NCBI GenBank assembly: GCA_900769285.1
Contig: CAAGGB010000077.1
Coordinates: 1-13,834 of the forward strand
Reading direction: 5' to 3'
DNA length: 13,834 nt
DNA from: Victivallales bacterium
GTDB taxonomy: Bacteria; Verrucomicrobiota; Lentisphaeria; Oligosphaerales; Oligosphaeraceae
Positions 7,619 through 13,834 of the stretch are shown in pieces. The notes beneath the pieces were generated by a model. That model saw nothing but the letters and a program-made list of their open reading frames with translations. It was not told the origin of the DNA and made no database searches. A program made the translations under genes and the position numbers. How positions within the stretch are numbered: position 1 is the first letter of the stretch; every line of letters begins with the position of its first letter.

Positions 7619-8920
7619 ATGTCAAAGACGCAGTTGCAGTGGGCCCGCGAGGGCGTGGTGACCGAGGCGATGAAGGCCGTGGCGGCGGCGGAGCGCCGTG
7701 ACCCCGAATTCATCCGCGACGGCGTGGCCGCAGGACGCATCGTCATTCCCGCCAACCATGGCCATGCCAACCTGAAGCCCATGGGCATCGGACGCGAGCT
7801 CAAGACCAAAATCAACGCCAACATCGGCACCTCAAGCCTCTCCTCCTGCCCCCAGACCGAACTCCGCAAGCTCGAGCAGGCCGTCAAGTACGGCGCTGAC
7901 ACCGTCATGGACCTCAGCACCGGCGAGAACCTCGAGCACACCCGACGCATCATCATCGGGCATTCCGAAGTCCCCATCGGCACCGTCCCCGTCTACGAGC
8001 TCGCCTGCCGCGCCGGCAACGACGACGCCATCGACTTCTCCGAGGAGGCCATCCTCTCCGTCATCCGCGACCAGGCCAGCCAGGGCGTCGACTACATGAC
8101 CATCCATGTCGGCATCCGCCCGCACATGATTCCCATGGCCAAGCACCGCAAGCTGCGCATCGTCAGCCGCGGCGGCGCCCTCATCGCCCGCTATATGTCC
8201 CAGACCGGCCGCGACAACCCCTTCTTCGACTGCTTCGACAAGATCCTCGCCATCTGCACCGAGCATGACGTCACTCTCTCCCTCGGCGACGGCATGCGCC
8301 CCGGCTGCCTCGCCGACGCCTCCGACGAGGCGCAGTTTGCCGAGCTCGAGGAGCTCGGACGCCTCGCCCGCCGCTGCCGCGAGGCCGGCGTCCAGGTCAT
8401 GATCGAGGGCCCCGGGCACATCCCACTCCACGAGGTCGAGATGAACATGCTCCGCGAACGCGACCTCTGCGACGACGCGCCCTTCTACATCCTCGGCCCC
8501 GTCGTCATGGACTGCGCCCCCGGCTACGACCACATCACCAGCGCCATCGGCGCCGCCATCGGCGCCTGGAAGGGCGCCGCCATGCTCTGCTACGTCACTC
8601 CCAAGGAGCACATCGGACTCCCCAACGCAGCCGACGTCCGCGCCGGGTGCATCGCCTACAAGATCGCCGCCCACACTGCCGACATCGCCAAGGGACTCCC
8701 CGGCGCCCGCGAGCAGGACGACGCCATCAGCGACGCCCGCGCCGCCTTCGACTGGGACCGCCAGTTCGAGCTCGCGCTCGACCCCGACAAGGCCCGCGAA
8801 CTCCGCGAGGAGTGTCTCGCCGAACGCGCCAACCCCAATGGCCCACAGACCCACGGCGACCGCTACTGCACCATGTGCGGACCCAAATTCTGCTCCATGA
8901 GAGTCAGTCAGGACCTCTGA
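7619..8920 (+). CDS. thiC: Phosphomethylpyrimidine synthase (HMP-P synthase)
   Basis: This 433-residue protein is the short bacterial form of ThiC, a cytosolic radical-SAM enzyme that rearranges AIR into HMP phosphate, the pyrimidine half of thiamin. Conserved blocks seen are NANIGTS (66-72), MDLSTG (97-102), IVSRGG (181-186), SLGDGMRPG (221-229), EGPGH (263-267) and MDCAPGYDHITSAIG (297-311). The C-terminal [4Fe-4S] cluster motif CxxCxxxxC is at C417, C420 and C425. The start at 7619 has GGAGA 11 bases upstream; an in-frame GTG at 7601 overlaps that ribosome site and is less likely. The TPP riboswitch and terminator directly upstream indicate feedback by thiamin diphosphate. No other thi genes are adjacent. 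Leucine codons are almost all CTC, in sharp contrast with the upstream LRR gene. Confidence 0.98.
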   Translation: MSKTQLQWAREGVVTEAMKAVAAAERRDPEFIRDGVAAGRIVIPANHGHANLKPMGIGRELKTKINANIGTSSLSSCPQTELRKLEQAVKYGADTVMDLSTGENLEHTRRIIIGHSEVPIGTVPVYELACRAGNDDAIDFSEEAILSVIRDQASQGVDYMTIHVGIRPHMIPMAKHRKLRIVSRGGALIARYMSQTGRDNPFFDCFDKILAICTEHDVTLSLGDGMRPGCLADASDEAQFAELEELGRLARRCREAGVQVMIEGPGHIPLHEVEMNMLRERDLCDDAPFYILGPVVMDCAPGYDHITSAIGAAIGAWKGAAMLCYVTPKEHIGLPNAADVRAGCIAYKIAAHTADIAKGLPGAREQDDAISDARAAFDWDRQFELALDPDKARELREECLAERANPNGPQTHGDRYCTMCGPKFCSMRVSQDL

Positions 8921-8940
8921 GGCACGGCGTGGAACGCGGC

Positions 8941-8972
8941 CCCGCCCGCCGGCCTCGCGCCGGCCAGGCGGG
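8941..8972 (+). terminator. GC-rich stem-loop after thiC (terminator-like, no T-run)
   Basis: CCCGCC (8941-8946) pairs with GGCGGG (8967-8972), and GCCGGC (8948-8953) with GCCGGC (8959-8964), separated by a small internal loop and closed by CTCGC. It starts 21 bases after the thiC stop. The sequence after it is not T-rich, so termination may be incomplete and transcription could continue into the GH4 gene. Confidence 0.5.
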
Positions 8973-8988
8973 AGCCAGGCATCATCAA

Positions 8989-9008
8989 TGAGTCAAGCGA
9001 GCAGTCAG
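8989..9008 (+). repeat. Leader repeat copy 1 (TGAGTCAAGC ... GCAGTCAG)
   Basis: TGAGTCAAGC (8989-8998) then GCAGTCAG (9001-9008) lies before the GH4 ribosome site. The same two words, five bases apart rather than two, recur before the SDR gene. Confidence 0.5.
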
Positions 9009-9034
9009 CAAGAAAGAGAGGAGCGGCGATTCGG

Positions 9035-10444
9035 ATGAAAGTGGCGATAATCGGTGCGGGCAGCCTGGTGTTCTGCAAGACGCTGATGCTGGACATCATG
9101 CAGATACCGGGTCTGGATGGGGTCGAGTTCAGCCTGATGGCGCCCACGACGCGCCATACCTCCTGCGTCAAGCGCCACATGGACAAGGTGCTCGCCCTCG
9201 GCAAGCTGTCCTGCCCCGTCTCCATTTCCGTGACGACCGACCGCCGCGAGGCGCTCGCCAACGCCGACTACGTCATCTGCACCTTCAAGATTGGCGGTCT
9301 GCGCGCCTACGAGGCGGACATCGAGATTCCCCTCAAGTACGGCGTCGACCAGTGCATCGGCGACACGCTGGGGCCAGGCGGCGTGTTCCGTACGCTGCGC
9401 ACCGTCCCCGTGATGCGCGAGGTCGCCGCCGAGATGCGCGAGCTCTGCCCCAAGGCGCTGATGCTCAACTACGTCAACCCCATGGCCACCTGTTGCTGGG
9501 CCGTCGCCGACGAGGGCGTCCAGGTCGTCGGGCTCTGCCATGGCGTCCAGACCACCCTGGAGCTGCTGGCCGGCTACGCCGGCGTCCCGAAGGACGAGAT
9601 TGACTACACCTGCGCCGGCATCAACCACATGGGCTGGTTCATTAGGCTCGAACACCATGGCCAGGACCTCTACCCCATCCTCCGCGAGCGCATCGAGCGG
9701 CCCGAATACTACGCCAACGAGAAGGTGCGCGGCGAGATGTTCCGCCAGTTCGGCTACTTCATGACCGAATCCACCGGGCACCTCTCCGAGTATCTGCCCT
9801 ACTTCCGCAAGAACGACCGCGGCATGGGACTCTACTGCGACGAGCCCGACTTCGGCGGCGAGACCGCCGCCTGCCTCAAGTGGAACCGACTCCTCGACCG
9901 CAAGTACGCCGCCGACGACCGTCTCGCCAACGAGCCCGTCGAGCTGCCCCCGCGCAGCGTCGAGTACTGCTCCTACATCATCGAGGCCCTCGAGAAGAAC
10001 CGCGTATTCCGCTTCAACGGCAACCTCCGCAACCATGGCCTCATCGCCAACCTCCCCGACGACTGCATCGCCGAGGTCCCCATCTTCGCCGACGGCGCCG
10101 GACTCCATCCCACCTACGTCGGCAAGCTGCCGACCCAGCTCGCCGCCCTGAACCAGAGCAACATCTCCTGCCAGCGCCTCGCCGTCGAGGCCGCCCTCAG
10201 CGGTGACCCCGAGGCCGCCGTCTGGGCCTGCGCCCTCGACCCGCTCACCGCCGCACGGCTCACTCCCGACGAAATCCGCGCCATGGTCACCGAGATGCTC
10301 GCCGCCGAGGCCGAGTGGCTCCCGCAGTTCGGCGGACGCCTCCCCAGACCCACCCCGCGCATCACCGTCACGCCGGACGTCCAGCGCGTCCGCGTCCCCC
10401 TCGACCCCGCGCTCGCCATCAGCGCCCGGCTGGGGTCCCTTTGA
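9035..10444 (+). CDS. melA: Glycoside hydrolase family 4 enzyme, probable alpha-galactosidase (MelA-like)
   Basis: This 469-residue protein is a GH4 enzyme, a cytosolic family that cleaves glycosides through an NAD- and metal-dependent oxidation-elimination mechanism. Motifs run in MelA order: VAIIGAGSLVF (3-13, nucleotide-binding glycines), DTLGPGGVFRTLRT (110-123), LMLNYVNPMA (142-151), VGLCHGVQ (165-172), CAGINHMGWF (193-202) and TESTGHLSEYLPYF (244-257). C168 and H198 are the expected metal ligands. The match to E. coli alpha-galactosidase MelA is close throughout, so alpha-galactoside or melibiose cleavage is the best call; alpha-galacturonidase is an alternative within the family. The strand after the first Rossmann helix reads FSLMAPTTR, lacking the Asp of MelA's MDID. 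The C-terminus extends some 30 residues beyond MelA's length. The start has AGAGGAG 11 bases upstream. It heads a cluster with an SDR gene 53 bp downstream. Confidence 0.92.
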   Translation: MKVAIIGAGSLVFCKTLMLDIMQIPGLDGVEFSLMAPTTRHTSCVKRHMDKVLALGKLSCPVSISVTTDRREALANADYVICTFKIGGLRAYEADIEIPLKYGVDQCIGDTLGPGGVFRTLRTVPVMREVAAEMRELCPKALMLNYVNPMATCCWAVADEGVQVVGLCHGVQTTLELLAGYAGVPKDEIDYTCAGINHMGWFIRLEHHGQDLYPILRERIERPEYYANEKVRGEMFRQFGYFMTESTGHLSEYLPYFRKNDRGMGLYCDEPDFGGETAACLKWNRLLDRKYAADDRLANEPVELPPRSVEYCSYIIEALEKNRVFRFNGNLRNHGLIANLPDDCIAEVPIFADGAGLHPTYVGKLPTQLAALNQSNISCQRLAVEAALSGDPEAAVWACALDPLTAARLTPDEIRAMVTEMLAAEAEWLPQFGGRLPRPTPRITVTPDVQRVRVPLDPALAISARLGSL

Positions 10445-10463
10445 GTCAAGCACAGGCAGTCAG
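10442..10463 (+). repeat. Leader repeat copy 2 (TGAGTCAAGC ... GCAGTCAG)
   Basis: TGAGTCAAGC (10442-10451) begins at the GH4 stop codon, and GCAGTCAG follows at 10456-10463. Both words match the leader of the GH4 gene exactly. Confidence 0.5.
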
Positions 10464-10497
10464 AACACAAAAATCTTCAGGGAGTTCAGAAAAGACT

Positions 10498-11250
10498 ATG
10501 GGTGAGCTGTCAGGTCGTATCGCACTGGTCACCGGCGCATCGCGCGGACTGGGCAAGGGCATCGCGCTGGTGCTGGCCGAGAAGGGCGCCGATGTGGTCG
10601 TCAACTATCATGCCAGCGCCGCCGAGGCGGAGGAGGTCGCGCAGGCCTGCCGGCAGTTCGGCGTCCGCGCACTCGCCCTCCAGGCCAACGTCGGCAATGC
10701 GGACGAGGTGGAGGCGCTGTTCCGCGCCATCGACGAGCAGCTCGGCCCCATCGACTTCCTCATCAACAACGCCGGCACCAGCCGCGCCGAGAACATCTTC
10801 GACATCACGGAGGAGAGCTGGGACGCCCTCATCCAGACCAACCTCAAGAGCATGTTCCTCTGCAGCAAGCAGGCCATGCTGCGGATGCGCGAGCGCCATT
10901 TCGGACGCATCGTCAACATGTCCTCGATGGTCGCCCATCAGGGCGCACTCTTCGGGCACGTCCACTACGCCGCCACCAAGGGCGGCATCCTCAGCTTCAC
11001 CAAGACGCTGGCGCGGACGGCCGCTCCTCTGGGCATCACCGTCAACGCCGTCGCCCCCGGCATCATCCGCACCGAGCTCCTCTACAAGACGCACGGCGAG
11101 GAGGGCGTCGCCAAGCTGGCCGCCGGCGTCCCCCTCGGACTCGGCGAGACCCGCGACGTCGGACTCGCCTGCGCCTATCTCTGCGGCGAGGGCGGCAACT
11201 ACCTCACCGGCATCTGCCTCGACGTCAACGGCGGCATGTATATGCACTAG
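10498..11250 (+). CDS. Short-chain dehydrogenase/reductase (FabG-like)
   Basis: This 250-residue protein is a classical SDR. It shows the cofactor motif TGASRGLG (12-19), NNAG (90-93), and the catalytic N115, S143 and YxxxK (Y157, K161), then the PG motif in NAVAPGIIRTE and a C-terminal LDVNGGMYMH. Length and sequence resemble FabG (3-oxoacyl-ACP reductase), but there are no fatty-acid synthesis genes around it. Its place between a GH4 glycosidase and a transporter suggests oxidation or reduction of a sugar or sugar-derived alcohol; the substrate cannot be read from sequence. NVHHAS-type charge at the end of strand 2 (VVNYHAS) does not clearly settle NAD versus NADP. The ATG at 10498 begins the expected MGELSGRIALVTG; AGGGAG lies 13 bases upstream, a rather long spacing. 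The frame is open upstream over the GH4 gene but that is a shadow. Confidence 0.9.
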   Translation: MGELSGRIALVTGASRGLGKGIALVLAEKGADVVVNYHASAAEAEEVAQACRQFGVRALALQANVGNADEVEALFRAIDEQLGPIDFLINNAGTSRAENIFDITEESWDALIQTNLKSMFLCSKQAMLRMRERHFGRIVNMSSMVAHQGALFGHVHYAATKGGILSFTKTLARTAAPLGITVNAVAPGIIRTELLYKTHGEEGVAKLAAGVPLGLGETRDVGLACAYLCGEGGNYLTGICLDVNGGMYMH

Positions 11251-11266
11251 ACTGACTGGCTGACGC

Positions 11267-12649
11267 ATGGAGACGCAGGAGACAGCCGCGGTTGCGGCGG
11301 ACGCCGGCCAGCGTCCGCTGTTCACGAACGCCGACCTCCGCCGGCTGCTCCTCCCCCTCATCGGCGAGCAGTTCCTGGTGATTGCGGTGGGCATGGCGGA
11401 CACCATGATGGTGTCCTGTCTGGGCGAGAACGCCGTCGCGGGCGTGACGCTCATCGACATGCTCAACAACTTCATCTTCCATATCTTCTCGGCGCTGGCC
11501 ACCGGCGGCGCCGTGGTCGCCAGCCAGTTCATCGGCGCACGTCGGTTGGAGCTGGCGCGGCGCAGCGCACTCCAGCTCATCTGGGTCAACCTCGCGCTGT
11601 CATTCCTGCTGCTGGCGTTCTCGGAGCTGGGCAGCACCTGGATTATCCGCGGGCTCTTCGGCGAGGTCTCCGGCGAGGTCTTCGCCTCCGCGATGACGTA
11701 TTTCCGGGTGACGGCGCTTTCGTTCCCGCTGTTTGCGGTGTTCTGCAGTTGCGGGGCGCTCATCCGCTCGCAGAACGCCGCGCGTCTGACGCTCTACGCG
11801 GCCGTGGTGAGCAACATCATCAACGTCGCGGGCAACGCGCTACTCATCCATGGCCTGGGGCTCGGCGTGGCGGGCGCGGCGGCCGCCACGGTCGTGGCAC
11901 GTCTGGTGGCGATGGCCATGCTGGTGTGGTATCTGCTGGACCGCAGCCGCCCCATCTATCTGTCCCTGCGCGAGAACCCCGGTCTGGAGCCGCACCTGAT
12001 ACGCCGCATCCTGCGCATCGGCGTGCCCAGCGGCATCGAGAGCGGCATCTTCCAGTTCGGACGCGTCATCGTCGTCGCCGTCATCGCCGCGTTCGGCTCG
12101 ACGCAGTTGGCCGCGAACGCCGTCGCCAACAACGTCGACTACCTGGGCTGTCTGGTCGGCGCCGCGTTCTGCCTGGCGGTCATCACCGTGGTCGGCCAGG
12201 CGGTCGGCGCGGGCGACGTCGAGGTCGTACGCTTCTATGTCCGCAAGATGATGAAGCTGGCCTGCATCTGGCATCTGGTCTGGAATGTGGTCGTGTTCGC
12301 CATCACGCCCCTCTGCCTCGCCTGCTACACCCTCTCCGACGAGACCTACTGGCTGACCGTCAAGCTGATTCTCATCCACAATGGCATCGGCATGTTCATC
12401 TGGCCCTGGACGTTCGTCTTCCCCAACGCGCTCCGCGCCGCCAACGACGTCCGCTTCATGATGGTCGTCTCGATTGCGTCGATGGTGCTGGCGCGGGTCG
12501 GCGGCAGCTATCTGCTCGGCGGCGCGAACTTCCTGGGCTGGGGCGCGCTGGGCGTCTGGTGGGCGATGATTGCCGACTGGCTGGTGCGCATCGTCTGCTT
12601 TGTCTGGCGCTACCGCAGCGGACGCTGGCTGCGGCATTTCCGTGACTGA
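11267..12649 (+). CDS. MATE family efflux transporter
   Basis: This 460-residue membrane protein has about 12 hydrophobic segments in two halves, split by a polar linker around 225-250, the MATE (NorM/DinF-like) layout. Family motifs include MADTMMVSCLGENAVAGV (43-60) in the first half, GNALLIHGLGLGVAGAA (189-205), VVGQAVGAGD (308-317) in the second half and PNALRAANDVRF (386-397). MATE proteins export organic cations, drugs or metabolites from the cytoplasm using Na+ or H+ gradients; the substrate here is unknown. The ATG lies 16 bases after the SDR stop with no Shine-Dalgarno in between, so translation is probably coupled to the SDR gene. Its own stop is 19 bases before the next gene. Confidence 0.93.
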   Translation: METQETAAVAADAGQRPLFTNADLRRLLLPLIGEQFLVIAVGMADTMMVSCLGENAVAGVTLIDMLNNFIFHIFSALATGGAVVASQFIGARRLELARRSALQLIWVNLALSFLLLAFSELGSTWIIRGLFGEVSGEVFASAMTYFRVTALSFPLFAVFCSCGALIRSQNAARLTLYAAVVSNIINVAGNALLIHGLGLGVAGAAAATVVARLVAMAMLVWYLLDRSRPIYLSLRENPGLEPHLIRRILRIGVPSGIESGIFQFGRVIVVAVIAAFGSTQLAANAVANNVDYLGCLVGAAFCLAVITVVGQAVGAGDVEVVRFYVRKMMKLACIWHLVWNVVVFAITPLCLACYTLSDETYWLTVKLILIHNGIGMFIWPWTFVFPNALRAANDVRFMMVVSIASMVLARVGGSYLLGGANFLGWGALGVWWAMIADWLVRIVCFVWRYRSGRWLRHFRD

Positions 12650-12656
12650 CACGGGT

Positions 12657-12665
12657 AGGGGAGGG
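12657..12665 (+). promoter_or_regulatory. Ribosome binding site of the SEDS gene
   Basis: AGGGGAGGG lies just before the ATG at 12669, within the 19-base gap after the MATE gene. It fixes the start of the SEDS protein and is the strongest ribosome site in this cluster. Confidence 0.6.
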
Positions 12666-12668
12666 CGC

Positions 12669-13834
12669 ATGGAGTCGGGACGCGAACGGAATGACCTGCT
12701 GCTGTGGTGGCTGGCGCTGGCCGGCCTGGCGCTCTATGGCGTGCTCTTCGTCTACAGCACCGGCTACATCGGCGGCGACTATGCCGTCCGACCCGTGTGG
12801 CGTCAGCACGCCGTCTGGCTGCTGCTGGGCGCCGTCCTGCTCTGGGGCGTCTCCAGACTGTCGCCCGCCGGACGGCTCCTGGACGCCCTGGTCTGGCTGG
12901 GCTACGGTGGCAGCCTCCTCGGACTGGGCGCCGTCCTGCTGGTCGGCAAGCAGATTGGCGGCGCACGACGCTGGCTCGAATTCGGCCCACTCACGCTCCA
13001 GCCCGCCGAATTCGCCAAGGTATTCACCCTGCTTGCCGTGGCCAGGCTGCTGGCGCGACCCGCCGACTCCGGCGGACGGCTGTGGCGGCTGGCCACGCAA
13101 AGCCGTGCCCGTCGGACGCTGCTCCTGCTGGCGGCCGTCGCCCTGCCAGCCGCCCTCATTGTCGTCGAGCCCTCGGCGGGCAACGCCTGCACGCTGCTGC
13201 CGGCGACGGCCGTCGCCATCGGCCTGCGCCTTCCCTGGCGACGCCTCTGGAACGCCCAGCTCGCCCTGACGCTGGTCGTCTGCGTGGCCGCCGCCGTCGC
13301 GCTCGTCTGGCTGCGTTCCGCCCACACCGACGGACTCGTCTCCGCCATCCCACGGGAGGGGCTGGTCGGCGGACTCGTCCGACCCTACCATCTTAGGCGC
13401 GTCGCCGCCTACCTGTCGCCACGCGGAAGCTGGAACGAACGCCAGTCCGTCATGACGCTCGCCAGCGGCGGCGCCTTCGGCAAGGGCTACCTGGAGGGCA
13501 CCATGAAGGGACTCGGATACCTCCCCAGAACCGTCGCACCCACCGACTTCATCTTCTCCGTCATCGGCGAGGAGATGGGCTTCCTCTTCGGTACCTTGCC
13601 CGTCCTGCTCCTCTACCTGACGCTGCTCTGGCTGGGACTGGGCTGGGCCGCACATACCCGTGACCCTGCCGCGGGACTCGCCAGCGCCGAGCTCATGACG
13701 CTCCTCGCCACCCATGTTCTCGTCAATGTCGCCATGACCGTCCGTCTCCTGCCCATCATCGGGCTGCCGCTGCCGCTGCTCAGCTACGGCGGCAGCTTCA
13801 CCCTCGCCATGGCACTCGCCCTTGGAGCCGTCTG
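12669..13834 (+). CDS. rodA: SEDS family protein RodA/FtsW (peptidoglycan glycosyltransferase), cut by window edge
   Basis: 388 residues are visible before the window ends, near the expected C-terminus. The protein is a polytopic inner-membrane SEDS polymerase, which links lipid II into glycan strands with a partner class B penicillin-binding protein. Visible family motifs: GGARRWLEFGPLTLQPAEFAK (start 98; W102, E114), SPRGSWNERQS (250-260), GGAFGKGYLEG (267-277), LPRTVAPTDFIFSVIGEEMG (285-304) with the likely catalytic D293, and LSYGGS (371-376). The TM5-region motif usually written PDLGTA reads EPSAGNACTLL (167-177), an unusual substitution. The large loop before the catalytic motif and short N-terminus look RodA-like, and no division genes are beside it, but FtsW cannot be excluded. 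It is tightly spaced after the MATE gene, an uncommon neighbour for a cell-wall gene. Confidence 0.9.
   Translation, partial: MESGRERNDLLLWWLALAGLALYGVLFVYSTGYIGGDYAVRPVWRQHAVWLLLGAVLLWGVSRLSPAGRLLDALVWLGYGGSLLGLGAVLLVGKQIGGARRWLEFGPLTLQPAEFAKVFTLLAVARLLARPADSGGRLWRLATQSRARRTLLLLAAVALPAALIVVEPSAGNACTLLPATAVAIGLRLPWRRLWNAQLALTLVVCVAAAVALVWLRSAHTDGLVSAIPREGLVGGLVRPYHLRRVAAYLSPRGSWNERQSVMTLASGGAFGKGYLEGTMKGLGYLPRTVAPTDFIFSVIGEEMGFLFGTLPVLLLYLTLLWLGLGWAAHTRDPAAGLASAELMTLLATHVLVNVAMTVRLLPIIGLPLPLLSYGGSFTLAMALALGAV

Noticed and set aside
9005..10453. 482-residue minus-strand open frame opposite the GH4 gene
   Set aside because: Shadow composition (Gly, Ala, Val, Asp rich) and complete overlap with a clear GH4 enzyme.
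10315..10497. N-terminal extension of the SDR gene into the GH4 gene
   Set aside because: The added residues are a Pro/Arg-rich shadow; the SDR family start matches MGELSGRIALVTG at 10498.
12456..13715. 419-residue minus-strand open frame opposite MATE/SEDS genes
   Set aside because: Gln/Gly/Glu-rich shadow of membrane-protein codons; the plus-strand SEDS motifs are intact.

Overview
The window is GC-rich DNA, apparently from a single bacterial chromosome, with seven complete genes on the plus strand, an eighth (a SEDS gene) cut by the right edge, and two genes on the minus strand at the left end, one of them cut by the left edge. The gene content (L-fucose isomerase, a GH4 alpha-galactosidase, a secreted BspA-type leucine-rich-repeat protein, a short-form ThiC, an AAA-ATPase-like/DUF1703 protein and a C_GCAxxG_C_C cysteine protein) fits a gut or host-associated anaerobe. 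My best guess is the Lentisphaerota/Kiritimatiellota side of Verrucomicrobiota. That is an inference from style and gene content only; no ribosomal marker is present. I see no phage, insertion sequence, CRISPR array, rRNA or tRNA.

Layout. Positions 1-670 (minus strand): a small C_GCAxxG_C_C family protein, followed 65 bp downstream by the N-terminal part of an AAA-ATPase-like protein. Positions 671-926: a divergent intergenic region with candidate promoters. Positions 927-4058: fucI, then a 7-bladed beta-propeller lactonase, with a strong stem-loop between them. Positions 4059-5429: a putative promoter, a GC-rich structured leader and purD, ending in an intrinsic terminator. Positions 5564-7306: a secreted LRR (BspA-like) protein. 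Positions 7307-7618: a promoter, a TPP riboswitch and a terminator expression platform controlling thiC (7619-8920). Positions 9035-13834: GH4 alpha-galactosidase, an SDR oxidoreductase, a MATE transporter and a RodA/FtsW SEDS protein, the last three separated by only 16-53 bp and probably cotranscribed.

How the genes fit together. fucI, the lactonase, the alpha-galactosidase and perhaps the SDR point to use of host or plant glycans (fucose, alpha-galactosides). purD and thiC are housekeeping genes that share AIR: PurD acts in the de novo purine pathway that leads to AIR, and ThiC consumes AIR to make the thiamin pyrimidine. They also share an unusual AT-rich upstream motif (TATATTATCG) in otherwise GC-rich DNA. 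The most informative non-coding element is the TPP riboswitch, for which terminator and antiterminator pairings can both be traced by eye. I did not find a convincing new biological system. The best leads are the shared promoter motif, repeated leader sequences in the GH4/SDR operon, a sharp difference in leucine codon use between neighbouring genes, and a GH4 enzyme lacking the usual acidic NAD-binding residue.
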